A stretch of DNA of 64,000 bases from Dokdonella_A soli (GTDB taxonomy: Bacteria; Pseudomonadota; Gammaproteobacteria; Xanthomonadales; Rhodanobacteraceae): assembly GCF_039523175.1 (NCBI RefSeq), contig NZ_BAAAEU010000006.1, positions 496,001 through 560,000 on the forward strand. Reading direction: 5' to 3'. The notes below the pieces were generated by a model. That model was not told the DNA's origin. It searched no databases and was given only the letters and a program-made list of their open reading frames with translations. The translations under genes were made by a program, and so were the position numbers. Within the stretch, counting starts at the first letter, position 1. The number at the start of each line of letters is the position of its first letter. Positions 53,082-62,239 of this stretch are shown piece by piece.

Positions 53082-55100
53082 ATGAGCAGTATCCCTTCCG
53101 TCATTCCGGCCAGCGTCGACACGGCCCGCATGGCCAACGCGATCCGTTTCCTTTCCGCCGACGCGGTCGAGAAGGCGAAATCCGGCCATCCCGGCATGCC
53201 GATGGGCATGGCCGAGATCGCGGTTGCGTTGTGGACGCGCCATCTCAAGCACAACCCGACGAACCCGCACTGGGCCGACCGCGACCGCTTCGTGCTGTCG
53301 AACGGTCATGGCTCGATGCTGCAGTACGCGTTGCTGCACCTCGCCGGTTACGACCTGTCGATCGACGAGCTGAAGAACTTCCGCCAGCTGCACTCGAAGA
53401 CACCGGGCCATCCCGAAGTCGGCGTCACGCCGGGCGTCGAGACCACGACCGGCCCGCTCGGCCAGGGCCTCGCCAATGCGGTCGGCCTCGCGCTCGCCGA
53501 GAAACTGCTCGCTGCGGAATTCAACAAGCCCGGCCATGCGGTCGTCGACCACCACACCTACGTGTTCCTCGGCGACGGCTGCCTGATGGAAGGCATCTCG
53601 CACGAGGCCTGCGCGCTGGCTGGCACCTGGCAGCTTGGCAAGCTGATCGCGCTGTACGACGACAACGGCATCTCGATCGACGGCGAAGTGCAGGGCTGGT
53701 TCACCGATGACACCGCCGCGCGCTTCCGCGCCTACGGTTGGCAAGTGATCGGCCCGATCGACGGCCACGATGTCGACGCGGTCGATCGCGCGATCGCCGA
53801 GGCGAAGAAGGACACCGCGCAACCGAGCTTCATCCTCTGCCGCACCGTGATCGGCAAGGGTGCGCCAAGCCGCGCCGGCACCGCGAAGGCGCACGGAGAA
53901 GCGCTCGGCGCCGACGAGCTCGCGGCAACGCGCAAGGCGCTGGACTGGCCGTACGCGCCGTTCGAGATTCCGGACGACATCTACGCCGAGTGGGACGCGC
54001 GCGCCGAAGGCGTCGCGCTCGAAGCCGAGTGGAAGCGCCGCTTCGAGGCCTACCGTTCGGCGGAACCGGCTGCAGCCGCAGAACTGCTGCGCCGCCTCGC
54101 CGGCGACTTGCCGGCGAACTTCGCCGACGTCGCCGCGAAACTGGTTGCTGAAGCGAACGCGAAGGCCGAGACCGTCGCCTCGCGCAAGGCCAGCCAGTAC
54201 GCGATCGAGGCGTTCGCACCGGCCGTGCCGGAGATGATCGGTGGCTCGGCCGATCTCACGCACTCCAATCTGACCTTGTGGAAAGGTGCGCCTTTGCTCA
54301 GCGGCGCCGGCACCGGCCGCCACATCAGCTACGGCGTGCGCGAGTTCGGGATGGCCGCGATCATGAATGGCCTTGCACTGCACGGTGGCTTCATCCCGTT
54401 CGGCGGCACCTTCCTGACCTTCAGCGACTACAGCCGCAACGCGCTGCGCATGGCCGCGTTGATGAACCTGCGCGTGATCCACGTGTTCACGCACGATTCG
54501 ATCGGCCTTGGCGAGGACGGCCCTACGCACCAGTCGGTTGAGCATGTGTCTTCCTTGCGCCTGATTCCGAACCTCGAAGTCTGGCGCCCTTGCGACACGG
54601 TCGAGACCGCGGTCGCGTGGAAGCTCGCGCTGGAACGCAAGACCGCACCGACCGCGCTCGCGCTGTCACGCCAGAACCTGCCGTTCGTGCCGCGCAGCGA
54701 CGCGCAGATCGCCGCGATCGAACGCGGCGGCTACGTGCTGGCCGAGTCCGAAGGCGGCGCACCGCAGCGCATCCTGATCGCGACCGGCTCGGAGATCGGT
54801 CTCGCACTCGCCGCGCAAACGATCCTCGCCGGCGAAGGCATCCGCACGCGCGTGGTGTCGATGCCGTCGACCGAAACCTTCGATCGCCAGGACCCGGCGT
54901 ATCGCGAGCAAGTGCTGCCGACCGAGGTGCCGAAGATTGCGATCGAGGCTGGCGCGACCGCACTGTGGTGGAAATACGTGCGCGGAAACGGCAACGTGAT
55001 CGGCATCGACCGCTTCGGCGAATCCGCGCCGGCGCCGAAGGTGTTCGAGTTCCTCGGACTCACCACGGAGAAGATCGTCGACGTCGCGCGCCGCGGCTGA
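53082..55100 (+). CDS. tkt: Transketolase
   Basis: Predicted 672 residues, full length. ANAIRFLSADAVEKAKSGHPG at the N-terminus, the thiamine diphosphate motif GDGCLMEGISHEACALAG with DDNGISIDG, and REFGMAAIMNGLALHGG in the pyrimidine domain are all intact. It transfers two-carbon units in the pentose phosphate pathway. GGAG lies 8 nt before the ATG at 53082. The broken gph gene follows after 14 bp, so the two were probably one operon. Confidence 0.95.
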   Translation: MSSIPSVIPASVDTARMANAIRFLSADAVEKAKSGHPGMPMGMAEIAVALWTRHLKHNPTNPHWADRDRFVLSNGHGSMLQYALLHLAGYDLSIDELKNFRQLHSKTPGHPEVGVTPGVETTTGPLGQGLANAVGLALAEKLLAAEFNKPGHAVVDHHTYVFLGDGCLMEGISHEACALAGTWQLGKLIALYDDNGISIDGEVQGWFTDDTAARFRAYGWQVIGPIDGHDVDAVDRAIAEAKKDTAQPSFILCRTVIGKGAPSRAGTAKAHGEALGADELAATRKALDWPYAPFEIPDDIYAEWDARAEGVALEAEWKRRFEAYRSAEPAAAAELLRRLAGDLPANFADVAAKLVAEANAKAETVASRKASQYAIEAFAPAVPEMIGGSADLTHSNLTLWKGAPLLSGAGTGRHISYGVREFGMAAIMNGLALHGGFIPFGGTFLTFSDYSRNALRMAALMNLRVIHVFTHDSIGLGEDGPTHQSVEHVSSLRLIPNLEVWRPCDTVETAVAWKLALERKTAPTALALSRQNLPFVPRSDAQIAAIERGGYVLAESEGGAPQRILIATGSEIGLALAAQTILAGEGIRTRVVSMPSTETFDRQDPAYREQVLPTEVPKIAIEAGATALWWKYVRGNGNVIGIDRFGESAPAPKVFEFLGLTTEKIVDVARRG

Positions 55101-55114
55101 CGAGACGCGAGGCG

Positions 55115-55842
55115 GTGCGCGTCGCCGCGATCCTCTGCGACCTCGACGGTACCTTGCTGCACACGGTGCCGGACATCGCGGTCGCGGTGAATGCGGTGCT
55201 GCGCGGACTGGATCGCGCGCCGATCGCCGAACGTGTCGTCGCGGACTACGTCGGCCGGGGAGTCGACGTGCTGCTGCGCCGCGCGTGACGGCCGCGTCGA
55301 TGCCGACGTGTTGCAGCGTGCGCGTGCGCTGTTCGACGTCGCCTATGCCGAGGTCAACGGCCGCCACGCGACGATGCTATCCCGGTGTCATCGAAGGCCT
55401 CGCTGCGTTCAAGGCGCTGGGCCTGCGTCTCGCCTGCGTGACCAACAAGCCGCAGCGTGCGGCCGAGAGTGTGCTCGCGCAATTCGGCCTGGCGCGCGAT
55501 TTCGGATGCGTGATCGGCGGCGATGCCTTGCCGCAACGCAAGCCGCGACCGGAGCCGCTGTGGCGTGCCGCCGAACTTCTCGGCGTCACGTCGGATACGT
55601 GCATCACGCTCGGCGATTCCGCGAACGACGCCAATGCAGCGCGTGCGGCCGGTATGCCGGTCGTGCTAGTCGACTACGGCTACACGGAAGGCCGCCCGAT
55701 CAGCGAGATCGACTGCGACGCAGCGATCTCGAGCTTCACCGAGCTTGCGGATGCGCTGACAGCGCCGACGTCCGACCTGCGCTTCGCCTTCCTCCGGCGT
55801 GCACGCGTATCGCCATCGGACAGGGCGGGCGGCGTAGTCTGA
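55115..55842 (+). pseudogene. gph: Phosphoglycolate phosphatase (gph), two frameshifts
   Basis: The HAD phosphatase is spread over three frames. 55115-~55282 encodes AAILCDLDGTLLHTVPDIA (the DxDGT nucleophile motif) up to YVGRGVDVLLRRA, then stops at 55286-55288. ~55283-55380 in the next frame encodes DGRVDADVLQRARALFDV. From ~55383 a third frame encodes YPGVIEGLAAFK, VTNKPQR, KPRPEPLW and the motif ITLGDSANDANAARAAG. Each change equals one extra base (or loss of two). The intact enzyme removes 2-phosphoglycolate. All motifs are well preserved, so the gene is either freshly inactivated or the sequence has errors here. Confidence 0.85.
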
Positions 55843-55969
55843 CGTCTGCTCGTACCGAAGCATCGAAATACAAGCTTCACGATCCAGTGGCCGTTCGCGC
55901 CGAGGTATCGAAGCGCGCAACCCACCCGCGCCGTGACGGCGCTACACTGCGCACATCGCGAGTGCCGCC

Positions 55970-56176
55970 ATGTTCGCCGACGATCCCGCCACCATCGTGC
56001 GCAGACTCACCGAGCTCAAGCTCGAACATCGTGACCTCGACGCCGCGATCGCGCGACTGCCGAGCGGCCCCGGCTGCGACGAGCTGCAATTGACGCGCAT
56101 GAAGAAGCGCAAACTGCGCCTCAAGGACATGATCGCGTACCTCGAGAACAAGCTGATTCCGGATCTCGACGCCTGA
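55970..56176 (+). CDS. YdcH-like small protein (DUF465)
   Basis: Predicted 68 residues, of two helices: ELKLEHRDLDAAIARLPSG and LQLTRMKKRKLRLKDMIAYL. The LxxxHxxLD ... LKKxKLxLKD pattern matches DUF465/YdcH, a coiled-coil hairpin family of unknown function. The -10-like TACACT about 30 bp upstream may be its promoter. It is monocistronic. Confidence 0.82.
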   Translation: MFADDPATIVRRLTELKLEHRDLDAAIARLPSGPGCDELQLTRMKKRKLRLKDMIAYLENKLIPDLDA

Positions 56177-56216
56177 ATTGTGCCTGGCGTGCTGCCGAGA
56201 GAACGCTCACGCGTGG

Positions 56217-57101
56217 TCAGTGCTGGGTCGCAGCGACGAGGCGCTCAGCCAGACGCCGAACGGTCGAACGGGTCTCTCCGCTGCGAGTGACGATGTAGTG
56301 CTTGTCGGGGTTGGCGAATTCCGGACCCGCGATGCGGACCAGATGCCCCGATTCGAGGGCCGGGGCAGCCAGCGGCCAGCGTGCCAGTGCGACGCCGATA
56401 CCTGAGTCGGCGGCAGCCAGGACGAGATCGTAATCCTCGAAACGCCGCTCACCGCCGCGTGGGCGATAAGCAATTCCCGCGTGTTGACACCAGAGTCGCC
56501 ATTGTCGGGTGTCGGTGTCGTGCAGCAGCGTCTGATCGAGGACCGCGGTCGCGTCGCGTCCGTGCAGGGCCTGCGCGATCTTCGGCGTTGCCACCGCAAA
56601 CAATCGCTCGTCCAGCAGCGGGAGAGCGTCGACGCCGGGCCAGCTGCCACGTCCGTACCGAATCGCAAGGTCGGCTTCGCCCGCATCGAAACTGGCGATG
56701 CGATGCTCCGGCAACACCCGGATCGCCAGATCCATTGGCTCGCCCTGCAGTTCGGCGAGCCGGGGCATCAGCCAGAGTCGCGCGAACGAGGGCAGGACGC
56801 TCAAGCGCAGGCTGGCCGTCTGCCGCGCGGCGCGAAGATCGACGGCGAGTTCGGTGATCCGGGACAACGCGAGTTCGACCTGACGGGCGAAGTGTTCTCC
56901 GGTCGGTGTCAGACGTACGCCGCGGCCATGGCGCTCGAAGATCGACGCGCCCAGCCAGGACTCCACTGCATGCACGCGCCGGCTCACCGAGCCGTGCGTG
57001 ATGCCGAGCTCCACGGCCGCCGCCGAGAACGAACCCAGACGCGCCGCCGAAATCATCGCGGCAAGTGCATCGAGTGGCGGCAGTCCGATCGTGCTGTGCA
57101 T
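56217..57101 (-). CDS. LysR-family transcriptional regulator
   Basis: Predicted 294 residues. The N-terminal helix-turn-helix (ALAAMISAARLGSFSAAAVELGITHGSVSRRVH, spread over ~6-40) and GVRLTPTGEHFARQVELAL are LysR-type; the GcvA-like C-terminal effector domain has IRYGRGSWPGVDALPLLDERL. It is divergent from the broken cupin and the metallo-hydrolase genes, which it probably controls. ATG at 57101 is used; a GTG at 57110 would add three residues. The inducer is unknown. Confidence 0.88.
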   Translation of the reverse strand: MHSTIGLPPLDALAAMISAARLGSFSAAAVELGITHGSVSRRVHAVESWLGASIFERHGRGVRLTPTGEHFARQVELALSRITELAVDLRAARQTASLRLSVLPSFARLWLMPRLAELQGEPMDLAIRVLPEHRIASFDAGEADLAIRYGRGSWPGVDALPLLDERLFAVATPKIAQALHGRDATAVLDQTLLHDTDTRQWRLWCQHAGIAYRPRGGERRFEDYDLVLAAADSGIGVALARWPLAAPALESGHLVRIAGPEFANPDKHYIVTRSGETRSTVRRLAERLVAATQH

Positions 57102-57134
57102 GGTGCGCACATTTCCTTACTCAACGCCGGCATA

Positions 57135-57147
57135 TGTCAAGCATTGA
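57135..57147. promoter_or_regulatory. Candidate LysR operator (T-N11-A with TCAA/TTGA dyad)
   Basis: TGTCAAGCATTGA has the T-N11-A form of LysR sites, and its core TCAA-GCA-TTGA (57137-57147) is a perfect dyad. It lies in the 89-bp gap between the regulator and the divergent cupin frame. Confidence 0.4.
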
Positions 57148-57190
57148 TGGCGCGATAGAGTCCTGACGAGACAGTTCCCTGGAGATAAAC

Positions 57191-57526
57191 ATGAAGACCG
57201 CGCTGGCATTCGATCAACACGACATGGCGACGAGATGGGTCGATGACGTACCTGCCGTTGAAGTCGGACCCGGCTGCTTCCGGCGCGACTTGCCGAGCGA
57301 CGACGGCGTGCGCGTCTGGGTGGTCGACATGCGGGCCGGCGCCGAGTGACCATACGTGGATGTTCACGGTCCGCTGGGCGAGGACATGTTCGTCGTGAGC
57401 GGCGAGTTGATCGAAGGCGACAAGCGCCTCGGACCGGGACACCACGTCCGATTCGGTCCTCGCAGCAGCCATCGCCCACGCACCGAGGTCGGCGTTCGCC
57501 TGTTCGGATTCAATCTGCTTCGTTGA
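57191..57526 (+). pseudogene. Cupin (ChrR-like) frame interrupted by in-frame TGA
   Basis: GGAG precedes ATG 57191 at 6 nt spacing. The frame encodes a small cupin: VPAVEVGPGCFRRDL, VWVVDMRAGAE, then TGA at 57347-57349 (codon 53), then in the same frame PYVDVHGPLGEDMFVVSGEL, IEGDKRLGPGHHVRFGP and a natural stop at 57524-57526. In ChrR-type cupins the residue at the stop is usually aromatic, so TGG (Trp) to TGA is the likely change. The rest is fully conserved. Readthrough or selenocysteine is possible but without support. Intact homologues bind metal and can act as anti-sigma partners or small oxygenases. Confidence 0.75.
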
Positions 57527-57569
57527 GCGCAGCGCACTCGACTACTTCACCCATCAGCGAGCAGCAACC

Positions 57570-58454
57570 ATGTCATTGATCAAGAACGAGCCCGTCATGA
57601 AGGACATTCCGGCGATGCGCGGGCGCAGGGATTTCCTGCGCTCCGCGACGGCCATGCTGGCCGCCGCAAAGCTGGGGTTTCCACGGAATGCGATCGCGGA
57701 AGACCCCGCCCCGCTCTCATTGCGCGCTCAGCGGCTTGCCTGGGCAGGCGTTCGGCTGCAACTCGAAACGGGAACCCTGTTTCTCGATCCGCTCACCAAC
57801 AGGAATGTCTGGGGCACGGCACTGAAGGATCCGCTGATCCCGGTGACGGATGCGACCGGTGATCGGTTCGTCGTCGTCACGCACCGTCATCCGGATCACT
57901 GCGATCCGGACACCATCCGACAAGCGCTGGGAGACGACGGAACCCTCGCCTACGCTGCGAACGCGGGCGTGCCGAACGTTCCTGGCGTGAAGATGCGCGC
58001 CGGCGCGCTGTACGAGCCGCTGTTGCTCGGCGACTTCACCGCGACGGCCGTGCCAGCGGTGGATGGATACGGCGATCCACAGGTGTCGTGGATCATCAAT
58101 GCGGGCGGCAAGCGCATCATCCACTGCGGCGATACGCTGTGGCACGGATCGTGGTGGCATATCGGCCGCCAGTATGGCCCGTTCGATGCGGCTTTCCTGC
58201 CGATCAACGGCGCGCGCTTCAGCTGGCGCAAACCGGTCAGTGATGTCGCTGCGGTGATGACGGCGGAGCAGGCGGTGGCGGCGGCGGTCGTGATCGGCGC
58301 GCGACTCATCGTGCCCATTCACTACGGCGTGGTCGGCGCCGAGGGATACAGCGAGGACCCGCATGCGGAGGAAGAGCTCCAGACCTTCGCACGCAAGCGT
58401 CACGTGGCCGTGGAAATCCTGAAGCCGGGCGCCTGGCTCTCGTGGCGCACGTGA
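57570..58454 (+). CDS. Tat-exported MBL-fold metallo-hydrolase
   Basis: Predicted 294 residues. A twin-arginine signal GRRDFLRSATAMLAAAKLG near residue 18 points to Tat export, fitting tatABC elsewhere in the window. The core has VVVTHRHPDHCD (HxHxDH-like metal motif), IIHCGDTLWHGSWWHIG (Asp ligand) and IVPIHYGV (terminal His), like UlaG/YcbL-type MBL hydrolases. Substrate unknown. It follows the broken cupin by 43 bp and is divergent from the LysR gene, so all three form one accessory module. The start may instead be ATG 57597. Confidence 0.8.
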   Translation: MSLIKNEPVMKDIPAMRGRRDFLRSATAMLAAAKLGFPRNAIAEDPAPLSLRAQRLAWAGVRLQLETGTLFLDPLTNRNVWGTALKDPLIPVTDATGDRFVVVTHRHPDHCDPDTIRQALGDDGTLAYAANAGVPNVPGVKMRAGALYEPLLLGDFTATAVPAVDGYGDPQVSWIINAGGKRIIHCGDTLWHGSWWHIGRQYGPFDAAFLPINGARFSWRKPVSDVAAVMTAEQAVAAAVVIGARLIVPIHYGVVGAEGYSEDPHAEEELQTFARKRHVAVEILKPGAWLSWRT

Positions 58455-58535
58455 AAGCCGGCCCTTAAAAGTAAGTCACAAGCAGGCCGACCTGCGATGA
58501 CCGTCAGATGGGCAACTGGCCAGGAGCCCGAGCGT

Positions 58536-59036
58536 TCACTTCCACTCGTACAGTGTGTAGTAGACGGGCGAGATCGGCCCCGCGTTCGGGTCGCGCACGA
58601 GTCGACCGCTGCCGTCATTGTCCATGAAGGTCTGGGCCGGACCGTTCCGCGGCACGATCTTGATCATCCAGACGTGGCCGTGCTCGCGGTATTCCTCGAC
58701 GGTGTCGCTGCCCTGCTTGCGCGTGGTGACTTCGCTGGCCGCGATGCGCTGCGCGGTCGCGGAAGCGTCGCGCGAGGCCTTGTCGCGAATCAAGCGCGCA
58801 TCCGGCTTCGGCAACGGCGCGAGCGGGTCCTCTTCCGTCGCGTTTTCGGTGGCGGCGGGCGCGGAATCCTTGGCCGCACTCGTCGCCGGCGTGCTCACGC
58901 CGGGGTCGTTGAGGCCGGGCGGGCGCGGCACGTCGGCCTTCGTCGATTTCGGAGCGGCTGCCGCAACGGTCGCGGCGAAGCCGGCCATGCAGGCCAGCAG
59001 GATGGCAGTGAACAGCAAGCGGATGGTCGGCTTCAT
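58536..59036 (-). CDS. Exported DUF2782 protein
   Basis: Predicted 166 residues. A signal peptide (IRLLFTAILLACMAGFAATVAAA) precedes an Ala/Pro/Thr-rich linker and a ~70-residue conserved domain: TTRKQGSDTVEEYREHGHVWMIKIVPRNGP (spread over ~105-134) and YYTLYEWK at the end. DUF2782 genes commonly lie divergent to polA in gammaproteobacteria, as here. Function unknown; periplasmic location expected. Confidence 0.85.
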   Translation of the reverse strand: MKPTIRLLFTAILLACMAGFAATVAAAAPKSTKADVPRPPGLNDPGVSTPATSAAKDSAPAATENATEEDPLAPLPKPDARLIRDKASRDASATAQRIAASEVTTRKQGSDTVEEYREHGHVWMIKIVPRNGPAQTFMDNDGSGRLVRDPNAGPISPVYYTLYEWK

Positions 59037-59358
59037 GACAGACTCCTTCGGCTCGAAGAGCCTAGCAGACCTGCGGCGAATTTCATCGGCGCGATGCATC
59101 GGTGACGCCGGAACGCGCGCAGGCGTTGCAGGCCCGTGCCCATCGATCGACATGCGAGCTGATCGCGTCGCTTCCAAGCGATCACCGCCGCGCACGTGCA
59201 CTGCGTTCAGGTGCGGTATCAGCCGGCGCGGGCGATACCGGTGGCGAGACGACGCGTGTTCGCGAACGGCTGCGACGCGCGCACGTCATGAACGCATCGG
59301 CGTTGCAAACGCCACGGGTCCGCGCCAAGCTGCGGGCCCATTGCCGCCCCACCTCGCC
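59037..59358. other. 322-bp divergent intergenic region before polA
   Basis: It separates DUF2782 from polA. No ORF has family similarity and I see no strong hairpin; promoters of both genes must lie here. Confidence 0.4.
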
Positions 59359-62136
59359 ATGTCGTCATCCCGCACGCGCCTCGTCCTGATCGACGGCTCC
59401 TCGTACCTGTACCGCGCATTCCACGCACTGCCGCCGCTCACGAACGCCGCCGGCGAGCCGACCGGCGCGCTGTTCGGCGTGGTCAACATGCTGCGGGCCA
59501 CGCTGAAGGCCAAGCCCAACTATGCGGCGTTCGTGCAGGACGCGCCCGGACCCACCTTCCGCGACGATCTGTACGCCGAGTACAAAGCCAACCGGCAAGC
59601 GATGCCGGACGACCTCGTCGCGCAGGTCGAGCCGATGCTCGCGATCGTCGCCGCGCTCGGTTTTCCGATCCTTCGCGTCGACGGCGTCGAGGCCGACGAC
59701 GTGATCGGCACGCTGGCGACCCGCGCGGCCGCCGATGGCATCGACGTGACCATCTCCACCGGCGACAAGGATTTCGCGCAGCTGGTGCGCCCCGGCATCA
59801 CGCTGGTCAACACGATGACCAATTCGACCATCGACGAGGCCGGCGTGGTCGAGAAGTTCGGTGTGCGGGCGGACCAGATCGTCGACTACCTCGCGCTGAT
59901 GGGCGACAGCGTCGACAACATCCCCGGTGTCGAGAAATGTGGCCCGAAGACGGCGGCGAAGTGGCTGGCCGAATACGGCAGCCTCGATGGCGTGATCGCG
60001 AGCGCGGACCAGATCGGCGGCAAGATTGGCGAGAACCTGCGCAAGGCGCTGCCGCAGCTGCCGTTGTCGCGGCAGTTGGCGACGATCAAGACCGATGTCG
60101 AGCTCGATCGCGGGCCGGCCGACCTGAAGCTGCTGGAGCGCCATGCCGAGCAGCTTCGCAAGTTGTACCGACGCTATGAGTTCAATGCCGCGTTGAAGGA
60201 ACTCGATGCCGGCGGCGCGCCCGCCGCACCGGATCTGCCCGCAGCCGAACTGCCGGTGCACCGCGAGTTCGGCGTGCGCGGCATCTCCGCACCGCCGGCG
60301 GTCACGACCGATCCCGCACTGACCGGCGCGGGCCACTACGAACTGGTGACGACGCAGGAACGGCTGGATGCGTGGCTGGAGAGGCTGCGTGCGGCGGAAC
60401 TGGTCGCGTTCGACACCGAAACCGACTCGCTCGACCCGATGCAGGCCGCGGTCATCGGCGTATCGATTGCGGTCACGCCGCGCGAGGCCGCCTACATCCC
60501 GCTCGGCCACGACTACCCCGGAGCGCCCACGCAACTCGATCGCGCGCAGGTGCTGGCGCAGCTGAAACCGCTGCTTGAGGATGCGCGCAAGGCGAAGCTC
60601 GGCCAGCATGCGAAGTACGACATCAACGTGCTGTCGAATTATGGCATCGCCGTGCGCGGCGTCGCCCACGACACCATGCTCGAGTCGTATGTGCTCAATT
60701 CCACCGCGTCGCGGCACGACATGGATACGCTGGCGAAGCGCCATCTCGGCTACGAAACGATCCCGTACGAGCAGGTCGCCGGCAAGGGCGCGAAGCAGAT
60801 CCCGTTCTCGCAGGTCGACCTCGACACCGCGTGCCGCTACGCGGCCGAGGACGCCGATATCACGCTGCGCCTGCATCGCGCGCTGTGGCCGAAGCTCGAG
60901 GCGGAACCGGGTCTGCGCTCGGTGTACGAGTCGATCGAGATGCCGCTGGTGCCGGTGCTCGCACGCATGGAGCAGCGCGGCGTGCTGATCGACACCGCGG
61001 CGTTGAAGAAGCAGAGCCACGAACTGGCCAAACGCATGCACGAGCTGACCGCGCAGGCGCATGCGCTGGCCGGGCGCAGCTTCAGCATCGACTCGACCAA
61101 GCAGCTCGGCGCAATCCTGTTCGACGAACTGAAGCTCCCGGTTGTCGTGAAGACGCCAGGCGGCCAGCCGTCGACGAACGAGGATGCGCTCGAGGCGATC
61201 GCGGACCAGCACGAGCTGCCGCGCCTGATCCTCGAGTACCGCGGCCTTGCCAAGCTGCGCTCGACCTACACCGAGAAACTCGCCGACAACGTGAACCCGC
61301 GCACCGGACGCGTGCACACGAGCTACAACCAGGCGACCGCCGCGACGGGACGCCTGTCATCGGTCGATCCGAACCTGCAGAACATCCCGATCCGCACCGA
61401 GGAAGGCCGGCGCATCCGCCAGGCCTTCGTCGCGCCGGACGGCTGGCGCATCGTCGCTGCCGACTATTCGCAGATCGAGCTGCGCATCATGGCGCACCTG
61501 TCCGGTGACGCCGGCCTGCTGGCCGCGTTCCACGGCAACCAGGACGTACACCGCGCGACCGCGGCCGAGGTGTTCGGCCTGCCGCTGGACCAGGTCGACG
61601 CGAACCAGCGCCGCGCCGCCAAGGCGATCAACTTCGGCCTGATGTACGGCATGAGCGCGTTCGGCCTTGCGCGCCAGCTCGGCGTCGGCCGCGGCGAGGC
61701 GCAGGATTACATGGCGCGCTATTTCGCGCGCTATCCCGGCGTGCGCGAGTTCATGGAGCGCGTGCGCGAGCAGGCGCATCGCGACGGCTACGTCGAAACC
61801 GTGTTCGGGCGGCGCCTCTATCTCGACTACATCCACTCGCGCAACGCCGCACAACGCGCCGGCGCAGAACGCGCCGCGATCAACGCGCCGATGCAGGGCA
61901 CCGCGGCTGACATCATCAAGCGCGCGATGATCGCGATCGACGGCTGGCTCGTCGACCGCGAGGATTCGGCGCGCATGCTGATGCAGGTCCACGACGAACT
62001 GGTGTTCGAGGTGCATGAGACCCAAGTCGATGCGATCAGCGCCGGCGTGCGCGAACGCATGGCCGCGGCGGCCGAGCTCGCGGTGCCGCTGGTCGTCGAC
62101 GTCGGCGTGGGCGCGAACTGGGACGAGGCGCACTAG
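59359..62136 (+). CDS. polA: DNA polymerase I
   Basis: Predicted 925 residues, full length. N-terminal 5'-3' exonuclease (LVLIDGSSYLYRAFHALPPL, VDGVEADDVIGTLA, STGDKDFAQLV, GDSVDNIPGVEKCGPKTA), a proofreading domain with intact DxE (LVAFDTETDSL) and the polymerase with motif A AADYSQIELR, the O helix RRAAKAINFGLMYGMSAFG and motif C QVHDELVFEV. All three activities should be functional. It fills gaps in repair and removes Okazaki primers. The small RNA candidate follows. Confidence 0.96.
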   Translation: MSSSRTRLVLIDGSSYLYRAFHALPPLTNAAGEPTGALFGVVNMLRATLKAKPNYAAFVQDAPGPTFRDDLYAEYKANRQAMPDDLVAQVEPMLAIVAALGFPILRVDGVEADDVIGTLATRAAADGIDVTISTGDKDFAQLVRPGITLVNTMTNSTIDEAGVVEKFGVRADQIVDYLALMGDSVDNIPGVEKCGPKTAAKWLAEYGSLDGVIASADQIGGKIGENLRKALPQLPLSRQLATIKTDVELDRGPADLKLLERHAEQLRKLYRRYEFNAALKELDAGGAPAAPDLPAAELPVHREFGVRGISAPPAVTTDPALTGAGHYELVTTQERLDAWLERLRAAELVAFDTETDSLDPMQAAVIGVSIAVTPREAAYIPLGHDYPGAPTQLDRAQVLAQLKPLLEDARKAKLGQHAKYDINVLSNYGIAVRGVAHDTMLESYVLNSTASRHDMDTLAKRHLGYETIPYEQVAGKGAKQIPFSQVDLDTACRYAAEDADITLRLHRALWPKLEAEPGLRSVYESIEMPLVPVLARMEQRGVLIDTAALKKQSHELAKRMHELTAQAHALAGRSFSIDSTKQLGAILFDELKLPVVVKTPGGQPSTNEDALEAIADQHELPRLILEYRGLAKLRSTYTEKLADNVNPRTGRVHTSYNQATAATGRLSSVDPNLQNIPIRTEEGRRIRQAFVAPDGWRIVAADYSQIELRIMAHLSGDAGLLAAFHGNQDVHRATAAEVFGLPLDQVDANQRRAAKAINFGLMYGMSAFGLARQLGVGRGEAQDYMARYFARYPGVREFMERVREQAHRDGYVETVFGRRLYLDYIHSRNAAQRAGAERAAINAPMQGTAADIIKRAMIAIDGWLVDREDSARMLMQVHDELVFEVHETQVDAISAGVRERMAAAAELAVPLVVDVGVGANWDEAH

Positions 62137-62196
62137 GCGATCCGCGCAACCGTGCCGCGCGCATGAACGGTCGCTAAACGCCCCCGTATGGACTCT

Positions 62197-62231
62197 GGAA
62201 ACTTTTGGGCTGTATGCCCATCTATGTTTCC
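62197..62231 (+). repeat. Nested hairpin GGAAAC ... GTTTCC after polA
   Basis: GGAAAC (62197-62202) pairs with GTTTCC (62226-62231), and inside GGGC (62207-62210) pairs with GCCC (62216-62219). It lies between polA and the C-rich hairpins and may be part of the same RNA or of its promoter region. Confidence 0.45.
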
Positions 62232-62239
62232 GGGCGCAC

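Noticed and set aside
57347..57349. Selenocysteine at the in-frame TGA of the cupin
   Set aside because: No hairpin of SECIS type was evident after it, the family does not use Sec here, and a Trp to stop change is simpler.
59102..59389. 95-codon plus-strand frame before polA
   Set aside because: Overlaps the polA start, is Arg/Ala-rich without family and lacks a ribosome site.
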